Positions 1-8,758 of a stretch of DNA of 51,571 bases are shown here, piece after piece. The DNA comes from Nonomuraea ceibae. Its GTDB lineage: Bacteria; Actinomycetota; Actinomycetes; Streptosporangiales; Streptosporangiaceae. The notes below the pieces were generated by a model that was not told where the DNA came from, ran no database searches, and saw only the letters and a list, made by a program, of their open reading frames with translations. Position 1 is the stretch's first letter. The number at the start of each line of letters is the position of its first letter. The stretch lies in assembly GCF_019396325.1 (NCBI RefSeq), contig NZ_JAHKRO010000071.1, positions 1-51,571 of the forward strand, in the 5' to 3' direction. A program made the position numbers and the translations under genes.

Positions 1-2553
1 GAGGCGATCCCCCGCCAGGCCCCCCCCCTCACCCCCGCCCCCGCCCCCGACCCCGACGCTCCCGACGCTGCCGGCTTCGCCGACGGGACGGGGGCGCGGG
101 CCCGGGGGAACCTGCCCGCGCCGCTGACCGGGCTGATCGGCCGGGAGGAGGAGGTGCGCCGCATCGGCGCGCTGCTCGCCGACGAGCGGCTGATCACGCT
201 GACCGGCGCGGGCGGCGTCGGCAAGACGCGGCTGGCGCTGGAGGCGGCCGGGCAGGTCGCCGCCCGCCACCCCGACGGGGCCTGGCTGGTGGAGCTCGCC
301 CCCGCGCGCACCGCCACCGAGGTGCACGAGGCCGTGGCGGCGGTGCTCGGCCTGCGCGACGACGTCCGCGCCCCCGCCCGCTCCCGGCCCGGCCGCCTCG
401 CCGACGCCCTCGCCGGCCGCGACCTCCTGCTCGTCCTGGACAACTGCGAACACGTCGTCGAGCCCGTCGCCGAGCTGACCACGCGCCTGCTGCGCGCCGC
501 CCCCGCCCTGCGCGTCCTGGCCACCAGCCAGGAGCCGCTCGCCGTCGCGGGTGAGCGCCTGTGGCCCGTCGCCCCGCTGTCCCTGCCCGATCCGTACGAC
601 GAGCGCCCCGAACGCTCGGACGCGGTGCGGCTCTTCGTCGCCCGCGCCACCGCCGCCGACCCGGGCTTCCGCCTGGGACCGGGCGACGCGGAGGCGGTGG
701 CCACGATCTGCCGCCGCCTCGACGGCATCCCGCTCGCTCTGGAGATGGCCGCCGCGCGGGTGCGCGCCATGCCCGTCACCGATCTCGCCGCCCGCCTCGA
801 CGACCGCTTCCGCCTGCTGACCGCGACCCTGCGCGGCGCCCCGGCACGGCAGCGCACGCTGCGCGCGGCCATCGACTGGAGCTGGGGCCTGCTCAGCGAG
901 CCGGAGCGGATCGTGCTGCGCCGCCTGGCCGTCTGCGCCGACGGCTGCACCCTGGAGGCGGCCGAGGCCGTCTGCGCGGGCGGGCCGGTGGGCCGTGACG
1001 ACGTGTTCGGCCTGCTCGCCCGGCTGGTCGACCGGTCCCTCGTGCATCAGCGCGAGGGCCGCTACCGGCTGCTGGAGTCGGTCGCCGCCTACTGCGCGGA
1101 GCGCCTGGCCGGCGCCGGTGACGACGACCGGGCCACGCGCGACCGCCACCTCGCCCACTACACCGCCTTCGCCGAGCACGCCGACGCCCGGCTGCGCGGC
1201 CCCGAGCAGCGCCTGTGGCTGCGGCGGCTGGAGGCCGAGACGGCCAACACCCGCGCCGCCCTCGCCCACGCCGCCCGGACGAACCCCAACACCAGCCCCG
1301 GCACCGGCACCAGCCTCGGCACCGGGACTGGCGTCAGGACCGGTGGCGGTGCCGCGTTGCGGCTGGTCGGCGCGCTGGCCTGGTTCTGGTTCCTGCGGGG
1401 CCGGTTCGCCGAGGCGCGGCGCTCGTTCGACCTGGCGCTGTCGACCGGCGGCGGCCCGGAGCTGAAGGCGGCCGCCCGCGCCTGGCGGGCGGGCATGTCC
1501 CTGTTCCTCCTGGACGCCGACGACCCGGGCGAGACCGGCGAGGCGGGCAGCCGGGCCGCGCTCAAGCTGTACGACACGGTCGCCGACCCGGCCGGGCAGG
1601 CTCGGGCGCGCTGGTTCGTGGCGCTGGCCAGGGCCGGGTTCGGCGACCCCGGCGTGCCGCTCCGCCTGGCCGGGCTGGCCCACGACGCCTTCGACGCCCT
1701 GGGCGACCAGTGGGGGGCCGCCGCCGCCCTGTCGGTCCGCGCCGAGGTCCATCTCTACCAGGGCAGGGCCGTCGAGGCGGACGCGGACGCCCGCCGGGCG
1801 CGGGCGCTCTTCCGCGACGTCGGCGACGGCTGGGGCCTGCTCCAGACCGCCTACGTCCTGGGCGACCTGGCCGAGATGTCCGGCGACTACGGCGAGGCAG
1901 GGCGCCTGCGCGAGGAGGGGCACCGGCTCGCCCGCGACCTGGAGCTGTGGAGCGACGCCTCCAAGATGCTGTCCAGGCTGGGCCGCACCGCCATCCTCAC
2001 CGGCGACCTCGACCACGCCCGCGACCTGCACGAACGCGCCCGCCGGCTGGCCGCGGCCCACGCCTACCGGCGCGGCGAGGAGTTCGCCGAGGTCGGCCTC
2101 GGGATCGTGGCCCGCCGCCAGGGCCGCTTCGACGACGCCGAGGCCCACCTGCGCGCCTGGCTCGACTGGTGCCGCCGCTGGGAGGGCGACCACGGGACGG
2201 CGTTCATCCTGGCGGAGCTCGGCTTCATCGCCGAACAGCGCGGCGACGCCGCCGCTGCGCTGGCGCTCCACCGGGAGGGGCTCGGCCACGCCCGCCGCAC
2301 CGGCGACCCGCGCGCGCTCGCCCTCGCCTGCGAAGGGCTGGCCGGCGCCGCGGCCCTCGCCGGTGACCACACCCGGGCGGCCCGGCTGCTCGGCGCCGCC
2401 GCCGCGGCCCGCGACGCGGTCCACGCCCCGCTGCCCCCGGCCGAGCGCGCCGACGTCGACCGCGTCACGCGGGCCGTCAGGGCGGCACTCACCCCCGAGG
2501 CGTACGAGCGCGCCTTCCACGCGGGGCTTCCCGGCGACCTCGGCCCGCCCTGA
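1..2553 (+). CDS. SARP/AfsR-like NB-ARC and TPR transcriptional regulator, 5' end outside window
   Basis: The frame is open from the first base, so the gene starts upstream; about 850 residues are visible. A Pro-rich linker is followed by a GNLPAPLTGLIGREEE segment, the usual entry to the STAND ATPase of AfsR-type regulators. The P-loop GAGGVGKT lies near visible residues 69-76 and the Walker B segment LLLVLDNCEH near 142-151. The C-terminal half is Ala/Arg/Leu-rich helical repeats of TPR type. A short Gly-Thr-rich low-complexity stretch at about 1284-1353 separates ATPase and TPR parts. Such proteins usually have an N-terminal winged-helix/BTAD DNA-binding part, which would be outside the window. 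Target genes are unknown; it converges on the PucR operon. Family call is secure, ligand and regulon are not. Confidence 0.85.
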   Translation, partial: EAIPRQAPPLTPAPAPDPDAPDAAGFADGTGARARGNLPAPLTGLIGREEEVRRIGALLADERLITLTGAGGVGKTRLALEAAGQVAARHPDGAWLVELAPARTATEVHEAVAAVLGLRDDVRAPARSRPGRLADALAGRDLLLVLDNCEHVVEPVAELTTRLLRAAPALRVLATSQEPLAVAGERLWPVAPLSLPDPYDERPERSDAVRLFVARATAADPGFRLGPGDAEAVATICRRLDGIPLALEMAAARVRAMPVTDLAARLDDRFRLLTATLRGAPARQRTLRAAIDWSWGLLSEPERIVLRRLAVCADGCTLEAAEAVCAGGPVGRDDVFGLLARLVDRSLVHQREGRYRLLESVAAYCAERLAGAGDDDRATRDRHLAHYTAFAEHADARLRGPEQRLWLRRLEAETANTRAALAHAARTNPNTSPGTGTSLGTGTGVRTGGGAALRLVGALAWFWFLRGRFAEARRSFDLALSTGGGPELKAAARAWRAGMSLFLLDADDPGETGEAGSRAALKLYDTVADPAGQARARWFVALARAGFGDPGVPLRLAGLAHDAFDALGDQWGAAAALSVRAEVHLYQGRAVEADADARRARALFRDVGDGWGLLQTAYVLGDLAEMSGDYGEAGRLREEGHRLARDLELWSDASKMLSRLGRTAILTGDLDHARDLHERARRLAAAHAYRRGEEFAEVGLGIVARRQGRFDDAEAHLRAWLDWCRRWEGDHGTAFILAELGFIAEQRGDAAAALALHREGLGHARRTGDPRALALACEGLAGAAALAGDHTRAARLLGAAAAARDAVHAPLPPAERADVDRVTRAVRAALTPEAYERAFHAGLPGDLGPP

Positions 2554-2574
2554 CCCAGGCCGGCGGGGGGCCGG

Positions 2575-4131
2575 TCAGCGCAGCACGACGTGGCAGGCGA
2601 GTTGGAGGGCCAGCCGTGACGCCGGGTCCTCCAGGTCGAAGCCCGCCGCCCGGACCCGTTCCAGCCGGGCGGTGACGGTGTTGCGGTGCACGCCCAGCCG
2701 GTCCGCCGCCCGCAGCGCGCCGCCCTCGTCGAGGACGGCGGCCAGCGTCTCCAGCAGGCTGCCGTCCTTGTCCACGGCGAGCAGCGGGCGCAGGACCACC
2801 GTGGCGGGCGCCTTCAGCACCCCGGCGGGGAGCGCGCCGAGCAGTTCGGCGGGCCCCATCCGGTCCGCCCGCGCCACCCGGCCCGGCCCGGCCACGAACG
2901 CCGCGGCCTCCGCGCCCAGCAGCGACTCCCCCACCCCGTCCAGCCCCACGGCGGCGGCCCCGGCCCCGGCGGCGCACGGCCACGGCATCGCCGCCACGCA
3001 CCGCGCCAGCCGCCCGGCCAGCTCGTCCGGCGCCGCCGCCGACCAGCCGGCCCAGCCGCCGCCCCGCCGCAGCACCGGCGCCTCCCCGACGGTGGCGGCG
3101 ATGACCGCCTGCGCCCGCCCCGCCGCCTCGGCCCCCGTCACCCCGTCGGCGGGCAGCACCAGGAACCCGGTCACGGGCCCCCGCACCGCCCACCCCAGCG
3201 CCGCCGCCCGCCCCCGCACCTCGTCCGGCTCCTCGCCGTCCGCCGTCCGCGGGCTCTCCGGTGCGTGGCCGTGTCCCTCCTCCAGGGGGCGGGCGTGCCG
3301 GGCCAGGAGGCGTTCGGCCAGGGACTCCTGGTGGACGAAGTCACGGGAGGCCGACAGGCGCTCGGCGGCGGCCCAGGCCACCAGCGGCGCCACCGCCAGC
3401 CCCAGCACCGCGCGCACCACGGACGGCCAGCCGGGGGAACGCGCCGCGCCGCCCGCGACCAGCGTCCCCAGCGCGTCCCCGTCGCGGTCCGGCACCGCCA
3501 CCTCCGCCAGCACCCCGCCACCGGCCCGCCCCTCGGGCGCCGGGCCGCCGTCGCGCGGGCGGTGTCCCGCCGCCCCGGCGGCGCGTCCCGCCAGGAGCTG
3601 GCCGTACGGGTCCACGAAGGCGACCGAGGTGCCCGGCAGCTCGGCGTTGAGCACGCCCAGCACCCGCCGGGCCGACGTGCCCGCCTCCGCCAGCCGGGTG
3701 GCGCACCTGGCCACGAGCTGCGTGCGCGCCGCCTCGGGACGCGACGCCGCCGACGCGACCCGTACGGCGGTCACGAGCGGGTCCTCGTCCACGAAAATCA
3801 ACGTCACGCCGAGCCGTTCCGCCAGCACGGCCCCGGAGCCGGCGCTCAGCCCGCCCGAGGGCGCGATCACGCACGCCGCCGCCTGTTCCCAGGCCCGGCG
3901 CATGGCCATCTCCACGGCCCACCCGCCGCCGGCCGCCGCGCCGATCAGCACCACCGCCGTGTGGGGCGTCACCGTCGACAGCACCGACAGCTCGTCCACG
4001 ATGCGCACCCGGTGCACGGGGTTCTCGCCGGTCCCGTACATGCGCGCCCCCGCGAGCGGCCCGGCGTCCACCAGCTCGGCCACCGTCACCGGGGCCTCCC
4101 ACCCGGACCCCACCCGGCCTGCCGCGCTCAC
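2575..4131 (-). CDS. PucR family transcriptional regulator
   Basis: This protein of 518 residues has an N-terminal PucR-type sensory region (VAELVDAGPLAGARMYGTGENPV) and a C-terminal helix-turn-helix of the PucR_C/HTH_30 type (LGVHRNTVTARLERVR, then DLEDPASRLALQLA). Family members often regulate purine, hydantoin or amino-acid catabolism. The GTG start at 4131 overlaps the stop of the DUF917 gene in a GTGA, which fixes the start and implies translational coupling. Its place at the end of the transporter/hydantoinase-like/DUF917 operon suggests it controls that operon (inference). Confidence 0.9.
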   Translation of the reverse strand: MSAAGRVGSGWEAPVTVAELVDAGPLAGARMYGTGENPVHRVRIVDELSVLSTVTPHTAVVLIGAAAGGGWAVEMAMRRAWEQAAACVIAPSGGLSAGSGAVLAERLGVTLIFVDEDPLVTAVRVASAASRPEAARTQLVARCATRLAEAGTSARRVLGVLNAELPGTSVAFVDPYGQLLAGRAAGAAGHRPRDGGPAPEGRAGGGVLAEVAVPDRDGDALGTLVAGGAARSPGWPSVVRAVLGLAVAPLVAWAAAERLSASRDFVHQESLAERLLARHARPLEEGHGHAPESPRTADGEEPDEVRGRAAALGWAVRGPVTGFLVLPADGVTGAEAAGRAQAVIAATVGEAPVLRRGGGWAGWSAAAPDELAGRLARCVAAMPWPCAAGAGAAAVGLDGVGESLLGAEAAAFVAGPGRVARADRMGPAELLGALPAGVLKAPATVVLRPLLAVDKDGSLLETLAAVLDEGGALRAADRLGVHRNTVTARLERVRAAGFDLEDPASRLALQLACHVVLR

Positions 4132-5192
4132 AGCGGCAGCCCGAACGCGCGCGGCCCGCCGAGGGCCAGGCCGGGGCCGGTGTGCCAGACCGGGGCCGCC
4201 CGCACCACCATGATCTCCACCTCCATGCCGGGAGCCGCCTTGTCCACGTCCACCACCGTCCCGCCGTCCGCGGCGATCATGCAGATCTGGTCCGGCGCCA
4301 TCGCCACGGCCGCGCCGTCGGCCAGCGCCAGGACGATCTCGTTGTGCGCCTCCAGCCGGACGAGCCGCCCGAGGCCGCCGGACTCCCGGACGACGATGCT
4401 CGACGGCAGCGACGGCAGCGCCAGCTCGGCCCCGTGCCCGGTGCTGCCCTCGACCGCCAGGATGCGGCCCCGGCACAGCGTCCGCACCCCGTACGGCGCC
4501 GCCACCGCGCGGGCGGTCCCGGGCGCGCCGGCGCGCAGCAGCCGGCTCACGGTGCCGGGCACCAGCACGCGGGCCAGCACGCCGGCGCACATCGGGTAGC
4601 AGGCCGTCACCGCCCAGCCGCCCACGGACAGCACCACCGGCCGCAGCAGCTCCTCCACCCGGTCGGCGGCGGTGTCGATCACCACGACCTCGCCGGAGGC
4701 CCCGGCGAGCGCCAGCGGCGTCGCCGGGACCCCGCCCAGCGCGAACGTCGTCTGCTCCACCAGCGGGAACACCCGCCCGGTCCCGTCGCCGTCGACCAGC
4801 GGCACCCCGAGCGCCGCCGCGGCCACGAGCGGGATGAGCGCGTTCTCGGCGGCCAGGTTCAGCGCCACGACGGCCCCGGCCCGCCCGCCCAGCCGGCCTT
4901 CCAGCGCCCGTACGGCCCGCGCCGGCTCGTCGCCCGACGGCAGCAGCTCGCCCAGCGCGGTCGTCGAGCCGACCAGGCTCACGGCCACGCAGCGCACGTC
5001 CTGCGGCAGGTCGCCCGCGGCCACCACCTCGACGCCGTCGCCGATCACCGATCCCGCCCAGTCGGCCGCCAGGCTGAACGCCGACTCGGCGGCCCCGGTG
5101 GCGAACAGCCGCGACCCCGCCACGTACGCGGCCAGCTCCGCCGCGCCGATCCGCCCGGCGGCGCCGGAACCCGTCGTGCCGGGTGATGTCAC
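4128..5192 (-). CDS. DUF917 / S-methyl-thiohydantoin desulfurase-family protein
   Basis: The 354-residue protein has the layout of the DUF917 family, now named S-Me-THD N- and C-terminal domains after S-methyl thiohydantoin desulfurase. Family-like segments include VVALNLAAENALIPLVAAAALGVP followed by LVDGDGTGRVFP, and a C-terminal beta-rich part with APDQICMIAADGG. Members are usually encoded beside hydantoinase/oxoprolinase genes, as here. Length is typical. Start GTG 5192 overlaps the upstream stop as GTGA. The actual substrate is unknown; a cyclic amide or thiohydantoin is a reasonable inference from family and neighbours. Confidence 0.82.
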   Translation of the reverse strand: MTSPGTTGSGAAGRIGAAELAAYVAGSRLFATGAAESAFSLAADWAGSVIGDGVEVVAAGDLPQDVRCVAVSLVGSTTALGELLPSGDEPARAVRALEGRLGGRAGAVVALNLAAENALIPLVAAAALGVPLVDGDGTGRVFPLVEQTTFALGGVPATPLALAGASGEVVVIDTAADRVEELLRPVVLSVGGWAVTACYPMCAGVLARVLVPGTVSRLLRAGAPGTARAVAAPYGVRTLCRGRILAVEGSTGHGAELALPSLPSSIVVRESGGLGRLVRLEAHNEIVLALADGAAVAMAPDQICMIAADGGTVVDVDKAAPGMEVEIMVVRAAPVWHTGPGLALGGPRAFGLPL

Positions 5193-6112
5193 GGCGTCGC
5201 CCCCTCGGCGGTCACGCGGACCCGGTAGAGCCCGTCGGGCAGGTACGACAGCGGGTTGACCGTCGTCTCCACCACCCGGGCCGACCCCGGCGCGGCGCCC
5301 GCGCTGACGACCCGGGTCAGCACCTCGTCCTCGGCGTCGCGCAGCGCCCGGTCGAGCTCGGCCCGACCCAGCGCCCGCACGATCCGCTCGACCTGCGCCT
5401 CCGGCCCGCCGGCCGTAGCCCCGAAGGCGGCCGCCGCGTCGCCCGCCAGCCCTGCCGCCGTCCCCCGGTCGCGCGCCGCCGTCGCCCCGGCCCGGCACGC
5501 CAGCGGGTAGCGGCGGAAGTAGTGCGCCGACACCAGGCCGCTGCCCGAGCGCGCGAAGTACGCCGGCACGCCCGGCCACCGGCCCGCCACCTCGTCGGCC
5601 ACCCGTCCGGCGTGCGGGCCCAGCGCGGCGCTGAGGATCGCGTCGTGCTCCCGCTCGCGCAGCCCACGGCCGCCGAACTCGTACGAGAGCGTGATCCGCG
5701 CCCCCGGCACCGCCTCGGCGACGATCGAGGCGACGGCCAGCTCGTGATCGGCCAGCACCGGCGAGCCCGTCGCCGTGACCGCGAAGTCGCTCAGCCCGCA
5801 CCCTTCGGCGAAGCGCCGGACCGCCTCGGTGTCGAGCGGGGCCAGCGGCCGCCCGGTCAGGCTGTGCCCGCCCCGCACGATCGCCGCCACGCCGGACCCC
5901 TCGGGCCATCCCACCAGCGGCTTCAGCACCTCCGGGCACGGGCCGCCCACCCGGATCGCCGCCACCGGGGCCAGTGGCGCCCCGTCCAGGTCGACGGCCA
6001 CGCACACGGCCCTGGCCCCCCGGGCGGCCCGGGGGGCGGGCACGGGCACGCCGTCCCGTACGGCCACCGTCACCGGCGACGGCGGCCGTCCGAGACAGAC
6101 GCCCAGGATCAC
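5189..6112 (-). CDS. Shortened, degenerate hydantoinase/oxoprolinase-like protein
   Basis: The 307-residue product matches scattered parts of HyuA-type hydantoinase/oxoprolinases. The middle has a VLADHELAVASIVAEAVPG segment, then an ITLSYEFGGRGLREREHDAI segment (family pattern: HE..., SheiG..GLLEREnatil). The C-terminus (AGAAPGSARVVETTVNPLSYLP) resembles the family's end. Full-length relatives are usually above 500 residues. The N-terminal DVGGTxTD phosphate-binding motif is replaced by ILGVCLGRPPSPVT, and the central second DVGGTTTD region is absent: the protein jumps from a Gly-Ala-rich RAGATAARDRGTAAGLAGD segment to the tail. ATP-dependent ring opening therefore looks unlikely. Start GTG 6112 overlaps the MFS stop. 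Family assignment is by pattern only. Confidence 0.68.
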   Translation of the reverse strand: MILGVCLGRPPSPVTVAVRDGVPVPAPRAARGARAVCVAVDLDGAPLAPVAAIRVGGPCPEVLKPLVGWPEGSGVAAIVRGGHSLTGRPLAPLDTEAVRRFAEGCGLSDFAVTATGSPVLADHELAVASIVAEAVPGARITLSYEFGGRGLREREHDAILSAALGPHAGRVADEVAGRWPGVPAYFARSGSGLVSAHYFRRYPLACRAGATAARDRGTAAGLAGDAAAAFGATAGGPEAQVERIVRALGRAELDRALRDAEDEVLTRVVSAGAAPGSARVVETTVNPLSYLPDGLYRVRVTAEGATP

Positions 6113-7416
6113 TCCAGCTCGCGCCCTTCCGTCTCCGGCAGCGGCACCGCCAGCAGCGCCGTCACCACCATGAACGCGTTGATGATGAGGATGGTCGCGG
6201 TGAACCCGGTCGCCCCGGCCAGCATCGCGCCCACGGCCGACGGGGCCGCCGCCGTGGCGACGAGCTGGGCGGCCGTCGCCCACGAGTAGCCGGTGCCGCG
6301 CAGCGCCGTCGGGTAGAACTCGCCGTTCCAGGTGTTCCAGACGCCCCAGGCGCCCATGCTGAAGAACGCCAGCACGAAGTTGCCCAGGTAGAGCTCCACG
6401 GTCGACCCCGCGGTGGCGAACCAGAGCCCGCCCAGCACGGCGGCGACCACGTACACGAGGAAGACCTTCTTGCGCCCGAACCGCCCGGTCAGCAGCGACG
6501 CGCTCACGTACCCGGGGATCATCATCACGGCGCTGAGGGCCGCGAACCCGAGCGAGGCCGACAGGCTGAGCCCCTTCTCCTGCAGCAGCGTCGGCAGCCA
6601 CGTCTGCAGCCCCCAGTAGCCCCAGTTGAACGCGAAGTTCAGCACCAGCATCAGCACGGTGATGCGGGCCAGCCGCCCGCGGAACAGGTCGAGCGGGTTG
6701 CCCACCCGGGTGGCCGAGACGGTGAAGGTCGCGTCGGCGTCGGCGCTGCCGAGCGAGCGCAGCACCGCCCGCGCCTCCTCCTGGCGTCCGCGCGCCGCCA
6801 GCCAGTACGGCGACTCGGGCACCCAGGCCCGGATCGCGAACGCCCACAGCCCGGCCGCCGCGCTGGCGATCACCACGACGTGCCAGCCGAGCGAGCCCAG
6901 CGCGACCGACGCGCCGATCGCCGCGAGCATGCCGATCGGCCAGCCGATCGACAGGTAGACCGCCGCCCGCCCGCGGTGCCGGGTCGGCAGCAGTTCCAGG
7001 AAGTACGGGAACGTGATCGTGTAGACGCCGGCCAGCGCCAGCCCGGAGGCGACGCGCAGGGTGACCAGCGTCTCCAGGTTCGGAGAGAACGCCGAGGCGA
7101 ACGCGACCACCCCGTAGGCCAGCAGCGACCAGAACGCGGCCGGCTTGCGCCCGATCCGGTCGGCCACCGGCCCCCAGATCAGCACGCCGGGGATCATACC
7201 GAAGGCCACGGCCGACAGCACGAGGCCGATGCCCGCCTCGTCGACGCCGAACTGGGCGCCCAGGTCACCGGCGACGTAGATGAGCGCGAGCTGTTCCCAC
7301 GACTCGATCACGAAGGCGATGAACAGGGCCAGCGCGATCAGCACGTGCCTGCGGGTGAACGGCATCCGGTCGAACGCCGCGCCGATGGGCAGCGTCCGTT
7401 GCTCGACGGCGGTCAT
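6109..7416 (-). CDS. MFS transporter, sugar/acid symporter type
   Basis: The 435-residue protein has about 12 hydrophobic helices. The loop motif between helices 2 and 3 (GPVADRIGRKPAA) and its second-half counterpart (LLTGRFGRKKVF) are clear, as are PESPYWLAARGR in the central loop and a GEFYPTALRGTG segment typical of the sugar/metabolite:H+ symporter group. It should sit in the cytoplasmic membrane. Start ATG 7416 is preceded by GAGGAG on the minus strand. It is the first gene of the operon with the hydantoinase-like, DUF917 and PucR genes, so it probably imports their substrate (inference). Specificity cannot be read from sequence. Confidence 0.92.
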   Translation of the reverse strand: MTAVEQRTLPIGAAFDRMPFTRRHVLIALALFIAFVIESWEQLALIYVAGDLGAQFGVDEAGIGLVLSAVAFGMIPGVLIWGPVADRIGRKPAAFWSLLAYGVVAFASAFSPNLETLVTLRVASGLALAGVYTITFPYFLELLPTRHRGRAAVYLSIGWPIGMLAAIGASVALGSLGWHVVVIASAAAGLWAFAIRAWVPESPYWLAARGRQEEARAVLRSLGSADADATFTVSATRVGNPLDLFRGRLARITVLMLVLNFAFNWGYWGLQTWLPTLLQEKGLSLSASLGFAALSAVMMIPGYVSASLLTGRFGRKKVFLVYVVAAVLGGLWFATAGSTVELYLGNFVLAFFSMGAWGVWNTWNGEFYPTALRGTGYSWATAAQLVATAAAPSAVGAMLAGATGFTATILIINAFMVVTALLAVPLPETEGRELE

Positions 7417-7550
7417 GGGGGCTCCTCGGAGGGGGGCGTGAAGTCTTGCCGCACGATAGGGCCGCCCCCTCACCGCTCTCCTGTGCGCGCCGCCCGGGCC
7501 GTGCCGCCCGGCCTGTGCGCCCCGCCTTGCCGTATCAGGATACGCGCAGG

Positions 7551-7919
7551 TCAGATGGTGTTCTCGTGGACGTGCACGATGAGCCAGGAGCCCTCCACGA
7601 GGCGCAGCACGCTGGTCGTCCTGACGATCTCGTGCTCGCCGGAGGCGTAGTCCACGCGCAGCAGGTAGCGGGCCAGCGCGGTGTCGCCCCACACGTCCAC
7701 GACCTCGTCGTAGGCGTGCAGGCCGGTCTCGCCGGGGCCGTCGGCGGGCCGGGCGTCGCGTACCTTGTCGAGCTGCTGCCTGCTGGTGATCAGTTCGGGC
7801 GCGGCCGAGTCGAAGATCGTGGCTTCCGGATGCAGCAGGCGGTCGATCCCCGCGCGGTCCCCCCGGGTATAGGCCGCGTACATCGCGGAGATGACGGCCC
7901 ACACGGCTTCACGAGACAC
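7551..7919 (-). CDS. SnoaL-like / NTF2-fold protein
   Basis: The 122-residue protein has the pattern of the SnoaL_3/DUF4440 NTF2-like fold: an N-terminal helix (VWAVISAMYAAYTRGDRAGI), an LLHPEATIFDS segment, and C-terminal strands ending RLVEGSWLIVHVHENT. Such proteins are small cone-shaped barrels that bind or isomerise ligands. Start GTG 7919 has a GGAGCTG ribosome-binding site. It stands alone between two minus-strand operons. Function unknown beyond the fold. Confidence 0.82.
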   Translation of the reverse strand: MSREAVWAVISAMYAAYTRGDRAGIDRLLHPEATIFDSAAPELITSRQQLDKVRDARPADGPGETGLHAYDEVVDVWGDTALARYLLRVDYASGEHEIVRTTSVLRLVEGSWLIVHVHENTI

Positions 7920-8002
7920 GAAACAGCTCCCTAATCGGTGATATTTGGTGTTTTGTCACCGTAAGGGTATTCGTCCGGCCGGGCGCCTTTACAACGTAGA
8001 TC

Positions 8003-8758
8003 TCACTCCCGTTCCAGCTCGTGGGCCAGCGCCCGCAGCTCCGCCTCACCGGCCATCAGCGCGGTCAGCCGTTCCCTGCTGATGTCGGCCTTGGCGTACT
8101 CCCCCAGGCTCGTCCCCCGCTTGAGCAGCAGGAACCGGTCGCCGACCGGGTAGGCGTGATGCGGGTTGTGCGTGATGAACACCACGCCGAGCCCCCGGTC
8201 CCTGGCCCGCGCGATGTAGCGCAGCACCACCCCGGCCTGCTTGACGCCGAGCGCCGAGGTGGGCTCGTCGAGGATGAGCACCCGCGCGCCGAAGTGGACC
8301 GCCCGGGCGATCGCCACCGACTGCCGTTCGCCGCCGGACAGCGTGCCGACCGGCTGGTCCACGTCGCGGATGTCGATGCCCATCGCGCGCAGCTCCTCCC
8401 TGGCCACCCGCCGCGCCGTGCGCACGTCGAAGGCCAGGCCCCGGCGCGGCTCGGCGCCGAGGAAGAAGTTGCGCCACACCGACATCAGCGGGATCATCGC
8501 CAGGTCCTGGTGGACGGTGGCGATGCCGCGCTCCAGCGCGTCGCGCGGCCCGGACAGGCGCACCTCGGCCCCGTCGACGAGCAGCGCGCCCGAGTCGTGC
8601 CGGTGCACCCCGGCCAGGATCTTGATGAGCGTCGACTTGCCGGCGCCGTTGTCGCCGAGCACGCAGGTGACCTGCCCGGCCTCGACGCCCATCGACACCT
8701 CGCGCAGCGCCAGCACCGAGCCGAACGACTTGCCGATGCCGCGGGTCTCCAGGATCAA
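8003..8758 (-). CDS. Sugar-type ABC transporter ATP-binding protein
   Basis: The 251-residue protein has a single ABC domain: Walker A GDNGAGKST, signature LSGGERQS, Walker B VLILDEPTSAL, and switch FITHN. One domain rather than the double domain of RbsA fits the FrcA-like group of carbohydrate uptake transporters. The start is read as TTG 8758, overlapping the permease stop as TTGA, with GAGGAGGTG just upstream; no ATG or GTG lies near the expected beginning (ILETRGIGKSFG). It should energise the adjacent permease. Substrate unknown, probably a monosaccharide or polyol. Confidence 0.92.
   Translation of the reverse strand: MILETRGIGKSFGSVLALREVSMGVEAGQVTCVLGDNGAGKSTLIKILAGVHRHDSGALLVDGAEVRLSGPRDALERGIATVHQDLAMIPLMSVWRNFFLGAEPRRGLAFDVRTARRVAREELRAMGIDIRDVDQPVGTLSGGERQSVAIARAVHFGARVLILDEPTSALGVKQAGVVLRYIARARDRGLGVVFITHNPHHAYPVGDRFLLLKRGTSLGEYAKADISRERLTALMAGEAELRALAHELERE

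Noticed and set aside
2363..4599. Overlapping long plus-strand frames opposite the PucR gene
   Set aside because: Ser/Ala/Pro/Arg-rich shadows; the PucR protein has recognisable N- and C-terminal domains.
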